A stretch of 24,870 bases of DNA from DASZGI01 sp035938995 (GCF_035938995.1 NZ_DASZGI010000306.1:1-24870), one strand, 5' to 3'. Shown: positions 14,727 to 23,818, numbered from the stretch's first letter. The notes: generated by a model not told the origin, from the sequence alone. Program-made: numbers and translations.

Positions 14727-15662
14727 ATGACAAAGGCTGTGGTCACCCGGGACGGACGGCGGCTGACCATCGAGGAATGGGGCGATCCGCGCGGCCATCC
14801 TGTCTTCCTGTTGCACGGCACCCCGGGCAGCCGGGTGGGGCCACGGCCGCGCGGCGCGGTGCTTTATCGGGGTGGAATCAGGCTTCTGGCGTACGATCGG
14901 CCCGGCTATGGCGGCTCCGACCGGTGGCAGGGCCGCGCCGTCGCCGATGCCGCGGCTGACGTCGAGGCCGTGGCGGACGCGCTCGGTCTCGAGCACTTCG
15001 CGGTGGTCGGCCGCTCGGGCGGCGGTCCGCATGCGCTCGCCTGCGCCGCGCTGCTGCCCCGCCGCGTGACGCGTGCCGCGGTGCTCGTCGGCATCGCCCC
15101 GCGCGACGCGGCCGGCTTGGACTGGCACGCCGGCATGACGTTGGCGAACCGGCGGGCGTACGCCATCGCCGACTCCGGGGCGGAGCAGCTGACCGCGTGG
15201 TATGAGGCCCGCGTCGCTGCGGCGCGGGCGAATCCGACGTTGATGCTGCCTTTCCTCGACCCACAGTTGCCCGAGGCCGATCGGCGGGTGATGTCCGACT
15301 TCGGCATCAAGGCGATGCTCGAATCGAACTTCACCGAGGCGTTCCGCGAGTCGGCGGCCGGCTGGATCGACGACACCCTCGCGTTCATCACGCCGTGGGG
15401 CTTCGAGCTGGACCGGATCGAGGCGCCGGTGCTGCTCTGGCACGGCACCGAGGACGTCTTCGCGCCGATCGGCCACAGCCGGTGGCTGGCCGAGCGCATC
15501 CGGCACGTCCGGTTCGTCGTCTCACGCGGCGCGGCGCACTTCGGTGCCGTCGCCGTGCTGCCGTATGTGCTCGGCTGGGTGGTCGCGGGCAGCCTGCACG
15601 CGGTCGAGCAGGCAGGCCGCGGCCGCGCGGTCAGATCGGCTGCGGTTCCAGGTCTCGGTTGA
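14727..15662 (+). CDS. Alpha/beta-hydrolase fold protein, 311 aa
   Basis: This is a typical alpha/beta hydrolase. The oxyanion-hole segment is FLLHGTPGSR (27-36). YDRPGYGGSD (56-65) follows. The nucleophile elbow VGRSGGGP (94-101) has Ser97. The acid region is WHGTEDVFAP (238-247, Asp243 or Glu242) and the catalytic His271 lies in GAAHFG. The substrate cannot be told from sequence; esterase, lactonase or epoxide-type activities are all possible. ATG 14727 is preceded by TAAGGAAACG, a reasonable ribosome binding site. The gene converges with fxsT and their 3' ends overlap by 32 bp (15631-15662), leaving no space for an ordinary terminator between them. Confidence 0.92.
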   Translation: MTKAVVTRDGRRLTIEEWGDPRGHPVFLLHGTPGSRVGPRPRGAVLYRGGIRLLAYDRPGYGGSDRWQGRAVADAAADVEAVADALGLEHFAVVGRSGGGPHALACAALLPRRVTRAAVLVGIAPRDAAGLDWHAGMTLANRRAYAIADSGAEQLTAWYEARVAAARANPTLMLPFLDPQLPEADRRVMSDFGIKAMLESNFTEAFRESAAGWIDDTLAFITPWGFELDRIEAPVLLWHGTEDVFAPIGHSRWLAERIRHVRFVVSRGAAHFGAVAVLPYVLGWVVAGSLHAVEQAGRGRAVRSAAVPGLG

Positions 15663-18600
15663 TCCGCTTGCCCCGCCGCACGGCGAGCGCGTTCGGATGG
15701 TCCACGCCCAGCTTTTCCGCGAGATCCACCGCGATCCGCTCGCGCCGCTCGTCGGCCTCCCGGACCCGCCCGAGCGCCCGCAGCGTGATCGAGAAATTCG
15801 ACTCCGCGATCATCGCGTCGGGATGGGACGGCGTCAGGCGTTGGGAGAGCCCTTCCATCGCGCGGGCCTCCAGCACGAGCGCGTCCTCGAACTGCCCGAG
15901 GTCGGCCAGCGCGTTGGCGAGATTCAGTGCCGCGCACAGGGGATACGGGTGGTCGTCTCCGACGGTCAGCAGCAGCCCGTCGTAAGCCTGGCGGGCGAGC
16001 GCTACCGCGTCCTCGAGCTGACCTGTGCCGCGCTCGTACATCGAGAGGTTCGTCAGGCACATCAACGTGTACGGGTGGTCGACTCCGTACGTGCTCTCAT
16101 ACGCCTCGAGCACCCTGCGGGATTCCTCCGCCGCCTGCCGCTTCTCCTCGGCCACCGACAGGTCCGCGGCATGGTTCAGCAGGCACGCGAACGCATCCGG
16201 TGTCTCCGCCTCGGATTCGCTCACGTAGAGTGCGTATGTCTCCTCGGTGAGTGTTCTAGCCCGCTTCACCTGGCCCACCCGCCGCAGCGAGACCGCGAGC
16301 GACTTGGCGGTCCGCAGCGTCTCCGGCAGGGTCCTGCCGAGCACCTGGAACGAGCGCAGGGTGCTCTCGAGCAACGCCACGGACCGCTGGAACTGGCCCG
16401 CCTCGCGCAGGTCGCGGGCGAGGTGGCCGGCGGAGATGAGCGTGTGCGGGTGCGAAGGGCCGAGCACCTCGCTGCGCTTGCGATGGGTCTCCTCGTCGAT
16501 GTCGCGGGCGGTGAAGCAGTCACCCATGAGCCGGTAGGAGATCGCGAGGTTGTTCGCCGCCATCAGCGTCGCCGGGTCCTCCTCCCCCAGCACCTCCTTG
16601 AAGTTGTCGTAGGTCGCCCGGTCCATCGCCAGCGCCTCGGCGTAGAGGCTCAGGCCCCTGAGGTCCGCGGCGAGGCTACGGGCCGTCATCAGCGTTCGAG
16701 GGCTGTCCGGCCCGAACATCGCGGCCTGCTCGGCCAGGACGGCGCGGTCGATCTCGCGCGCCTCGGCGTACTCGCCGCGGGACCGCTGGATGTTCGCGAT
16801 CTCGTAGCGCAGGCTGAGCAACTGCCGCCGCATCGCCGCCGCCCGCTCGGGGTCGGAGGCGACGTCCTCGGTCTCGACCGTCCTGCGCCAGATCTCCTCC
16901 AGCGGCTTCGCGGTCTGCAGGGCCGACTCGAGACTGCCGATCTTGTAGAGGTAGCGGACGCGGTGGATGAGCAGCTGGCGCACCGGTTCCTCGACGCACT
17001 CAAGCGCTCTGGAGGGTTCCAAGTGCGGCCAGATGACCGCGAAGCGGGACCAGTTCTCCGGGTTGTCGGTGTCCGGCTCGTCCGGCCAGGTCGCCGCCAG
17101 GACGCGGTGCACCGTGTGCAGCGCCTCCTGCTGGGCCTCATGCGACATCTGGTCCCTGATGACCGCCTGTACCAACCGGTGGATGAGGATCGAGTTGCTG
17201 CGCCGGTCCACCTTCGCCAGCGCCAGCCGCCCTATCTCCTGGATGACTTGGCCGACGACCAGTTGCTCGCGCAGTGACGGATCGTAAGCGCGCAGCGCGT
17301 CGACCATCTCCCGGCTGCGGATCAGAGTGAGCGAGATCGACGGCGCCATGTACGCGCATAGTTGTAGCATGCGAACGGCCGCGGGCGAGCGCTGTTGCAA
17401 CCGCTCCAGCGACACGTTCCACGTCGCCTGCACCGGCATCGCGTAGTCCGACGGGTGGCCCACGGACAGCGCATCCGAAGCACGCGAACTGAGGAGTTCG
17501 AGGTAGTCGTCGACGGGGGTGCCGGTCACCGTGAGCCAGGCGGCCGCGACCTCGACGGCGAGCGGCAGGTCCCCGAGGGCTTGAGCGACCCGGTCCGCGT
17601 CGGCCTCGCTGAGCCCTGACACGCGCCGGGTCAGCAGCTCCACACTCTCGGCGCGGTCGAACACGTTGACTTCCAAGGCCTTGGCGATCGCCGCCCAGCC
17701 TTGGTTGCGCGAGGTGACGAGGGTGTGGCCGGTCGCACCGCGCGGCAGGAACCGGGCCAGTTCCTCGGGTTCGTCGGCGTTGTCGAAGACGAGCAGCCAG
17801 CGGAATTCCGAACCGCGTCGGCGCAGCTCCTGCACCGCGTCCTCGGCGGCTGCGGCGCTGCTGTCGCTGACCGGGATGCCCAGACGCCTGGCCAGCTGGG
17901 ACAGCGATTCGACGACCGTCTCCTCCTGCTCGGCGTTGACCCACCACACCAGGTCGTAGTCCGCCTGGAACCGGTACGCGTATTCGAGGGCTACCTGCGT
18001 CTTGCCCACGCCGCCGAGTCCGTGGAGCGTCACGGGAAGCAGCACCGACGCGGTTCCGGAGGAAAGCTGCTCGCGCAGTTCGTCGAGAGCCGGGTTGCGG
18101 CCGATGAAGTTCGGGTTGCGCTGCGGCACGGAGAAGACGCTCGGCGCGTTCCCCGGGAAGCGCGGGCTGGACCGCCTCGGCTCTATACGCCCGGTCGGCG
18201 CGGGCAGGTCAACCGCCCGGAACAGCGCCTCCACGGCCTGCGACTCGGTCAGGCCGCCGAAGTCGAAGATCCGGCTGGCCGAGAACGGCTCGCCGATGCG
18301 CGTGTCGGAGACATTGGCCGCGACCAGCCTGCTTTGGCCGTCGTCTCGGCCGAGGTCCGCGGCGACGCGGCAGAGTTCCTGGAACGTCTCCGAGCGCAGA
18401 TACGAGGGGGAGACCACGACCAGGACCCGGTCGCTCGCCACCGCCCCGGCCAGGACGTCCGGGGCGCCGTCCTCGCCGTACCGCCGCACGTCCGCATCAG
18501 CGTTCTTCAACGTCGCTTCGATCCACTCCGCCCAGAAGCGGTCCTCGGGCGCGAAGCTGAGCACGATCCGCGCGGATTCGGGCACGTGCTTGCGAGTGAA

Positions 18601-19566
18601 CGCGGCCAGGACGCGCAGCCGCTCCGCCTCAGGCACCGGGGTGCACGAGGTGACGGCGCCTTCGGTGAGGTAGCCGGTGACCCGCTCGAACGCCGACAAC
18701 ATCGAGCTGGCCACGCCGGGCGCGTCGCCGAAGGTGGCGAGGATTTCCTCATAGGCGTAGAAGGGCCGGTACGGGATCTCCACCGAGCCCCAGTACTCGT
18801 CGAGCCGATCACCGGACAGCCCGGCGGGCAGGGGGGCGAAGCGGGAGCGGGCCACCCGGCGCCCGGTGTCGGCCTTCTCCTTCTCGCCGTCGTCGATCCG
18901 GCTGGGCACGGGCAGGATCCGGATGTCGTGGTTGGAGTACTGGGTGCGCACCTCCATCGCGACCTTCACGGCGCCGTCGATGCCCTGATTGCTCAGGGTG
19001 AAGCAGGTGACCAGGACGTCCGGGAGATGGACGGTGCAGATCGCGGCGACATCGCTGTGCCCGGTGCGGCTGTCGATGAGCACGTAGTCGTACTCGGAGC
19101 GCATGTCCTCGCGCAGCGCGTCGAAGAACTGGCCGCCGCCGAGCCGGTCGTAGAAGTTGTCCCAGTCCATTGAGGCGACCGAGGCCGAGTAGTTGCGGTC
19201 CTGCCGCCCCGCCGACAGGATGTCGAGCCCGCCGCCGGACGAGAAGCCCCAGTCCACCGACACGACGTGCGGGCCGACGCGGGCGTGCTCGGCCAGCCGC
19301 TCCTCGTCCACGGGTCCGCGGCTCACGGCCCACTCGTAGGCCTTGATCATGTCGATCACGCCGGTGTTGCCGGCGATCGTCTCGCCGTCGAGGAAGGGTT
19401 CGAAGAAGCGGTGCAGACCCGGGGACTCCAGGTCCCAGTCGACCATCAGCACCCGACGTCCGGCCGAGGCCAGGATCCAGGCGATGTTCGCCAGGGCCAT
19501 GGTCCGCCCGGTGCCGCCCTTGAACGAATAGAACGTGACGATCTTGCCGTTAGTCTCGCCGGACAT
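15631..19566 (-). CDS. fxsT: FxSxx-COOH system TPR protein FxsT (MinD-like / TIR-like / NB-ARC / TPR), 1311 aa
   Basis: This is a four-part protein. (a) A MinD/ParA-like P-loop domain (about 7-300) has the deviant Walker A YSFKGGTGRT (13-22), MVDWDLESPG and IDSRTGHSD. (b) A TIR-like domain (about 332-455) has ARIVLSFAPEDRFWAEW and SPSYLRSETFQEL, keeping a Glu (397) at the usual catalytic position. (c) An NB-ARC NTPase (about 485-830) has FIGRNPALDELR, Walker A GLGGVGKT (516-523) and LLVFDNAD. (d) A long TPR array (about 850-1300) has repeated Kinesin-light-chain-like units such as GPSHPHTLISAGHLA. This matches the large partner found in FxSxx-COOH RiPP loci, whose role is unknown. ATG 19566 lies inside the end of fxsC (17-bp overlap) with GGGGAAGGGG as the ribosome binding site, so the two are coupled. 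Confidence 0.9.
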   Translation of the reverse strand: MSGETNGKIVTFYSFKGGTGRTMALANIAWILASAGRRVLMVDWDLESPGLHRFFEPFLDGETIAGNTGVIDMIKAYEWAVSRGPVDEERLAEHARVGPHVVSVDWGFSSGGGLDILSAGRQDRNYSASVASMDWDNFYDRLGGGQFFDALREDMRSEYDYVLIDSRTGHSDVAAICTVHLPDVLVTCFTLSNQGIDGAVKVAMEVRTQYSNHDIRILPVPSRIDDGEKEKADTGRRVARSRFAPLPAGLSGDRLDEYWGSVEIPYRPFYAYEEILATFGDAPGVASSMLSAFERVTGYLTEGAVTSCTPVPEAERLRVLAAFTRKHVPESARIVLSFAPEDRFWAEWIEATLKNADADVRRYGEDGAPDVLAGAVASDRVLVVVSPSYLRSETFQELCRVAADLGRDDGQSRLVAANVSDTRIGEPFSASRIFDFGGLTESQAVEALFRAVDLPAPTGRIEPRRSSPRFPGNAPSVFSVPQRNPNFIGRNPALDELREQLSSGTASVLLPVTLHGLGGVGKTQVALEYAYRFQADYDLVWWVNAEQEETVVESLSQLARRLGIPVSDSSAAAAEDAVQELRRRGSEFRWLLVFDNADEPEELARFLPRGATGHTLVTSRNQGWAAIAKALEVNVFDRAESVELLTRRVSGLSEADADRVAQALGDLPLAVEVAAAWLTVTGTPVDDYLELLSSRASDALSVGHPSDYAMPVQATWNVSLERLQQRSPAAVRMLQLCAYMAPSISLTLIRSREMVDALRAYDPSLREQLVVGQVIQEIGRLALAKVDRRSNSILIHRLVQAVIRDQMSHEAQQEALHTVHRVLAATWPDEPDTDNPENWSRFAVIWPHLEPSRALECVEEPVRQLLIHRVRYLYKIGSLESALQTAKPLEEIWRRTVETEDVASDPERAAAMRRQLLSLRYEIANIQRSRGEYAEAREIDRAVLAEQAAMFGPDSPRTLMTARSLAADLRGLSLYAEALAMDRATYDNFKEVLGEEDPATLMAANNLAISYRLMGDCFTARDIDEETHRKRSEVLGPSHPHTLISAGHLARDLREAGQFQRSVALLESTLRSFQVLGRTLPETLRTAKSLAVSLRRVGQVKRARTLTEETYALYVSESEAETPDAFACLLNHAADLSVAEEKRQAAEESRRVLEAYESTYGVDHPYTLMCLTNLSMYERGTGQLEDAVALARQAYDGLLLTVGDDHPYPLCAALNLANALADLGQFEDALVLEARAMEGLSQRLTPSHPDAMIAESNFSITLRALGRVREADERRERIAVDLAEKLGVDHPNALAVRRGKRINRDLEPQPI

Positions 19567-20881
19567 CCCGGTCCCCTTCCCCTGCGTCGTTGCCGTTCGG
19601 CGCCCCCGAACCGGGCACGTTGCCGCCGAGCCGCGGCAGCCGCGCGGCCTCGCCCTGCGGCGGATACGTCGCCGTCCTGCGGAAGTAGCCCCGCTCCGCG
19701 GCGGCGATCACCCCGGGCAGCCGCTCCCCGAAAGCCGCGACGGAGGCCAGCCCGGCGACCGCCTCCGGGTTCTCCATGCGGCAGTGGGCGCGGGTCCGGT
19801 CGAGCACCCGCTGCAGCCCGTTCTCCAGCTCGGCGACCTGGTGGCCGCCGCCCGAGTTGTTCTTGTCCCACGGGATCACCAGCCGCACCCACGGCTTGTC
19901 CTGGCTGAGCCGGTCGAAGGTGCGCAGCAGCTCGTCAAGCTCCTGATCGTGGGCCGCCCACGGATCCACGATCAGCACGGTCGGCGCGGTCGGTGCCTGG
20001 CCGTCCCGCAGATCCGGGCACCCGCCGAGGAACTCGACCATCGGGTGGTAGCCGTCGGCCTCGCCCAGGGCGGCGGCGGTCTCGGCTATCGGGGTGTCGT
20101 CGGCGGGCCAGTACGGCCGCCACTGCTCAGGGCTGTTGCCGTACATCTGCGGATTCGCGCCGGGGGGCAGCTTTCCCAGCACCGGGGCGACCACGACGAA
20201 GCGCAGCGGTCGGGGATCGTCCCGGTTCCACTGTCCGGCGAACGCGTTCTCGTCCGGGTTGAGCTCCAGCACTCCGCCGTCGGTCGGCCGCAGCGGATTG
20301 TCCTGCGCGACCTGCACGATGTGTTCGGCGAACGCGGTCAGCGCGGTCTGATAAGCCTGATCGATCTCCGGCCGGTTCCGCCGCATGACCAGTTCCCGCA
20401 TGCCGCGTTTGCGGTACATGTCGCCCGCTTCGAGCAGCCAATAGTGCAGGCGCCGCGCGGCCGGGGGCATGTTGTCGTCGTCCATGCGCCGCCACATGAC
20501 CGGCACGATCGCCCGCTTGTCCTCCTTGATGTGCGCCCGGTGGATCAGCTCTCTGCGGTGGAAGGCCGCCCACTCCTGGCCGCACATGGGGCGCTCGAAG
20601 TAGTCCGGGGAGTAGAGCGCGATGAAGACGCCGCACGTGGCGAGCACCTGGCCCAGTTCGCGGCGCCAATGATTGCCGGCCCGGATCTGCCAGTCGGCGA
20701 AACCGATCGGGAGTCCGGGCGACACCTTAGCCAGCCGGGCCACCTCCTCGGACAGGTCGTGGAAGAAGTCGCGTACCGGCTTGTCCGGCGGTTTGTCCCG
20801 GCGGCCCGGCCCCTGAGGATGTGCATAACTCAGGAAGAAATAAGGCCGACCGCTGGTGGCGCTAGCCGGACCAGCCGTCAT
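19550..20881 (-). CDS. fxsC: TIR-like protein FxsC of the FxSxx-COOH RiPP system, 443 aa
   Basis: The N-terminus carries a TIR-like domain (about 12-150): RPYFFLSYAHPQGPG, then GFADWQIRAGNHWRREL, and SPDYFERPMCGQEWAAF, with Glu103 at the position of the catalytic Glu in NAD-cleaving TIRs. A second region (about 225-420) has VLIVDPWA and LVIPWDKNNSGG and looks like a separate alpha/beta domain. The tail is Gly/Asn/Arg-rich. The family is defined by its presence beside FxsB; its biochemical role is not established to my knowledge. The ATG 20881 has AAGGGGG upstream and a promoter-like pair in the preceding 179-bp gap, so fxsC-fxsT may be transcribed separately from fxsA-fxsB. No signal peptide is seen. 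Confidence 0.9.
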   Translation of the reverse strand: MTAGPASATSGRPYFFLSYAHPQGPGRRDKPPDKPVRDFFHDLSEEVARLAKVSPGLPIGFADWQIRAGNHWRRELGQVLATCGVFIALYSPDYFERPMCGQEWAAFHRRELIHRAHIKEDKRAIVPVMWRRMDDDNMPPAARRLHYWLLEAGDMYRKRGMRELVMRRNRPEIDQAYQTALTAFAEHIVQVAQDNPLRPTDGGVLELNPDENAFAGQWNRDDPRPLRFVVVAPVLGKLPPGANPQMYGNSPEQWRPYWPADDTPIAETAAALGEADGYHPMVEFLGGCPDLRDGQAPTAPTVLIVDPWAAHDQELDELLRTFDRLSQDKPWVRLVIPWDKNNSGGGHQVAELENGLQRVLDRTRAHCRMENPEAVAGLASVAAFGERLPGVIAAAERGYFRRTATYPPQGEAARLPRLGGNVPGSGAPNGNDAGEGDRDVRRD

Positions 20882-20925
20882 TCCGCCCCCTTCAGGCGCG
20901 CGCGAATGCTTCCCACCCCGGAAAT

Positions 20926-20954
20926 ACTGTAAGAAGACTGTGATCGCATGAAAA
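20926..20954 (-). promoter_or_regulatory. Putative promoter of fxsC-fxsT
   Basis: On the minus strand TTTTCA (20949-20954) and TACAGT (20926-20931) are separated by exactly 17 nt, about 45 bp upstream of the fxsC ATG, in the AT-richest patch of the 179-bp gap between fxsB and fxsC. The match to the housekeeping consensus is fair (4/6 for the minus-35 and TANNNT for the minus-10). Confidence 0.45.
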
Positions 20955-21060
20955 GGGCGCGACCGCGGAATTCGACCGGAGCGCGGCTGCTTCGCCGGAC
21001 AACCGGCCAGGTGGCGGCCCGATGGCCAAACAGTGGCCGATCGGTCGGTTCGGCGGCCGT

Positions 21061-23526
21061 TTAGTCGGCGGCAGGCTGGCGGAGCTGCGCCTCCCAGGCT
21101 GCACGGTGGTTGTCGGCGGCCCGCTGCGCCGCGATGACCGCGCTACGGCCGACCAGTTCCTCCAGCCACGGCGCCACCGTCTCGCCCATCGCGCGGGCGA
21201 ACCGTTCGCCGAGGGGGGTGAGCGATCCGGATTCGAGCAGTACCTTCACCGCTTCGGCGGTGTGCGTCCGCCAGCGCGCGAAGTGCGCTTCGGCGGCTTC
21301 CTGCCGCGGGCCCGTGACAAGGTGTCGCCGGACCCGCCAGTACTCGGTCACTGCGAGATGCGCATATGTACCCTGATAAAGACCCTCGAGCGGTCTCGGG
21401 TCGGGCCGCCAGGGCGCATAGTAGAGCCCATCGTCCGCAGGGTCGTAGAAGTCGCAGGTGTCCAACACCGCGCCGAGCTTGACGTGCTGGAACTCGTGGA
21501 TCATCAGCAGCGCGAGCGTCGGTCCGTCCGACGGCAGAGCCAGTCCGACGGCGCCGTAGGCCTGGCGCGCGGTCCCGCTCACGTCGTGTCCGCCGGGTGG
21601 CGCGGCCATCGGCATCAGGGTGCTCAGCCCCGCGCGCAGACCGGGAAGGTACTCGGGCAGCGTGTCTTCGAGGTAGGAGACGGCCTTGGCGAAGCGCGAT
21701 CGCCAGACCTCGATGTCGGCGGTGGAGAGGCGCGGGGCAGCGGGCGATTGATAGCAGTCGCGGTAGGGATCCGTGTCCTCCACCGACACTGACCACGACC
21801 CCGCATCCAAGCGGCGCTGCGGTAGCCACCCCGGGGCCGCGCCGGATGCCGAGTCCTCGATGCAGATCTCGTACTCGCGGCCGTCCACCGCGATGGTCGC
21901 CGTGCCGTCTTTCCGCGTCGCGATCGAGGCGGGGCGTTCGGGGCCGCCGAGCGCGAGCGCGCCGAGCGTCGGCAGGTGCACCACCCCGCCGACCACGTGG
22001 AGCGGGAGGCTGACCTCGTCGCCGGCCCGCAACGCGGCGCTCGCGGCGATCTCGGCCAGGCGCGCGAGGTCGGCGCGACCGGGCCTGATGTCTGTCTCGC
22101 GGGCGAGCAGGCGCACCGCCCACACGCGCGTGTACGGATCGTCGAACACCGACCCGACCGCGGCCGGGCTCGTCGTGTCGAGCCGGATGATCTCCTGCCA
22201 GGCATCGGCGAACGGCGAGTCCGGCGCCGCCGCGTCGGCGATCTCCTCGACCAGTGCCCGGCTGATCGACCTCTGCGGTTCGCTGAGCCGCCGGATCACC
22301 TCCGCGTCGCCGTAACCCGAGGCCAGCACGTCGAAGTCGGCCATGGACAGGCTGTGGGGTGCGGCGGCCGCGGCCGCTTCCCCGCGCAGTTCGTCATCCC
22401 GGACGTGCTGAATCAATGCTTTAAGGTCCTCGCAGTAGACCGATGGATTGTCGAAATCGGTGCCGGTCCGGTAGCGGTGGGCGTAGAGGCCGCCGCCGCA
22501 GACCTCGACGACCGGGCAGGCTCGGCAGGTGCCGCAAAGGGTTTCCAGTCCGCCCTGCCGCGCGGCCATGCCTGAATGCGCGGCGGCCTGGTCGAGGCTG
22601 TGCTCGAATACGTTGAAACCGGTGGCCGCTGCTCCGTCGTACGAGGTCTTCAGCGAGTCGGCCTGCTCGAGAGTGCCGTCCGTCTCGATGACGACCAGGT
22701 CGGCCGGGGCCAAGCCGAGCGCCTCGGTCTGACTCGGCAGGCCGCGCAGGACGGCGGCGATCGAGTCAAACGTGCGGATTGGGAAGGGCTGGCCATCCCT
22801 CCTCCACCGGTCGTAGACGGCTTCCAGCCACGCGGCGTACTCCGGCACGCCATCGCCATCGTCACCGCTGCCAACGTGCGCACGCAGCGGCGGGTTGTCC
22901 CAGGTCGCGTGCGGCAGCAAAAGGTCGGCACGTGGAGGTTCCTCGGCTGCGAGAGCTTCGTACACGTGGATCGGATCGTTGCGGATGTCGATCGTGCAAA
23001 GGATCCCCGCGTACAGGCTCCGGTAACGCGGCTGCCGCAGCAGGGCCAACCCGCGCAGGACCTCAGGATGGCTGGTGCGCCCGCTGGCGAAGCGCCGGTG
23101 CAGATCGTTGGCGGCGCGGTCGCCGTCGAGCGATACGCCGACCTTCACCGCGAACTCGAGGAAGAGGTCGAGGTACGCGGTGTCGAGACGGACAGCGTTG
23201 GTGTGAATACGCAGGTCAGGGTGAACTTCAGCGGGCAGCCGCGCCTGCAACAGCTCCAGCAGGGCACGCGTGCGCTCCACGCCATAGAGCAGCGGCTCGC
23301 CCCCGTGCAGGACGATCGTGATCCGCCGCAGCGCGTGCGCGGCGCAGTGTTCTGCGATGCAGTCGACGACGCGCGCGGCCGTCTCCTCGCTCAGCGCAAG
23401 GGGTCGGCCGCGCCACGACTGGTCGGCGTGTTCGTAGATGTAGCAGTGGTCGCAGGCCAGGTCACATCTGCTGTGCAGCTTCAGCACGTACTGCCGGAAC
23501 GGCAGTACCGCGGGGCCGGCGACCAT
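21061..23526 (-). CDS. fxsB: FxsB: radical SAM/SPASM cyclophane synthase fused to HExxH domain, 821 aa
   Basis: This is the RiPP maturase. The N-terminal radical SAM domain (about 10-260) binds its 4Fe-4S cluster through Cys21, Cys25 and Cys28 (SRCDLACDHCYIY), with HGGEPLL (74-80) as the SAM-binding GGE motif. A SPASM-type region follows with Cys331, Cys334, Cys337, Cys343 and Cys365 (LCGTCRACPVVEVCGGG). The C-terminal half (about 390-821) carries HEFQH (677-681), an HExxH metal-binding motif typical of the FxsB fusion and thought to modify or process the peptide. In this family the radical SAM part links the Phe ring to the residue two positions on. ATG 23526 was chosen because it starts 19 nt after the fxsA stop and fits the family N-terminus (VLPFRQYVLKLHSRC); the open frame upstream is a shadow of fxsA. 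Confidence 0.95.
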   Translation of the reverse strand: MVAGPAVLPFRQYVLKLHSRCDLACDHCYIYEHADQSWRGRPLALSEETAARVVDCIAEHCAAHALRRITIVLHGGEPLLYGVERTRALLELLQARLPAEVHPDLRIHTNAVRLDTAYLDLFLEFAVKVGVSLDGDRAANDLHRRFASGRTSHPEVLRGLALLRQPRYRSLYAGILCTIDIRNDPIHVYEALAAEEPPRADLLLPHATWDNPPLRAHVGSGDDGDGVPEYAAWLEAVYDRWRRDGQPFPIRTFDSIAAVLRGLPSQTEALGLAPADLVVIETDGTLEQADSLKTSYDGAAATGFNVFEHSLDQAAAHSGMAARQGGLETLCGTCRACPVVEVCGGGLYAHRYRTGTDFDNPSVYCEDLKALIQHVRDDELRGEAAAAAAPHSLSMADFDVLASGYGDAEVIRRLSEPQRSISRALVEEIADAAAPDSPFADAWQEIIRLDTTSPAAVGSVFDDPYTRVWAVRLLARETDIRPGRADLARLAEIAASAALRAGDEVSLPLHVVGGVVHLPTLGALALGGPERPASIATRKDGTATIAVDGREYEICIEDSASGAAPGWLPQRRLDAGSWSVSVEDTDPYRDCYQSPAAPRLSTADIEVWRSRFAKAVSYLEDTLPEYLPGLRAGLSTLMPMAAPPGGHDVSGTARQAYGAVGLALPSDGPTLALLMIHEFQHVKLGAVLDTCDFYDPADDGLYYAPWRPDPRPLEGLYQGTYAHLAVTEYWRVRRHLVTGPRQEAAEAHFARWRTHTAEAVKVLLESGSLTPLGERFARAMGETVAPWLEELVGRSAVIAAQRAADNHRAAWEAQLRQPAAD

Positions 23527-23545
23527 TGCCGCGGGGCTTCGCGGA

Positions 23546-23713
23546 TCAGATGAACGACTGGAAGGCGGCGACCGGGACCTCGACACCCTTCTTCCGCAGG
23601 ATCCTGTCTCGGATCGCAGCAGTGGCGGACGTCGGCTTGCCGAGGGGCTGGTTGAGCACGTCCGGGATCCGCGTGATCACGGCAGCCTCGGTGGGTGTGG
23701 GGGGCACGGTCAT
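23546..23713 (-). CDS. fxsA: FxsA: FxSxx-COOH cyclophane RiPP precursor, 55 aa
   Basis: This small gene ends at TGA 23546-23548, and its last five codons give F-Q-S-F-I, exactly the F-x-S-x-x-COOH signature. The leader runs MTVPPTPTEAAVITRIPDV, then a middle section with IRDRILRKKG, then VEVPVAAF. The core is therefore Phe51-Gln52-Ser53-Phe54-Ile55; the family rule predicts a cross-link from Phe51 to Ser53. It lies 19 bp upstream of fxsB. The start is ambiguous: the ribosome binding site GAAGAAGG (23714-23721) abuts the ATG at 23713 with no spacer, while the in-frame GTG two codons later (23707) would have ideal 6-nt spacing. The peptide would then be 53 residues. The core is unaffected. Confidence 0.92.
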   Translation of the reverse strand: MTVPPTPTEAAVITRIPDVLNQPLGKPTSATAAIRDRILRKKGVEVPVAAFQSFI

Positions 23714-23788
23714 CCTTCTTCAGTCAGCGGAGATCGAATGTGGACAGGCGGGTGACCTGGAGATCCGCATCCCGGAGGAAGGCGAAAC

Positions 23789-23818
23789 ACGGTATGGATC
23801 CACCATTGCAGCGATCAA
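23789..23818 (-). promoter_or_regulatory. Putative fxsA promoter
   Basis: On the minus strand TTGATC (23813-23818) and TACCGT (23789-23794) are 18 nt apart, predicting a 5' leader of roughly 70 nt before fxsA. The minus-35 hexamer is itself one copy of a three-copy repeat described separately. Confidence 0.45.

Noticed and set aside
15927..16250. Plus-strand frames within fxsT
   Set aside because: They are antisense shadows of the TPR region; the minus-strand frame has regular TPR units.
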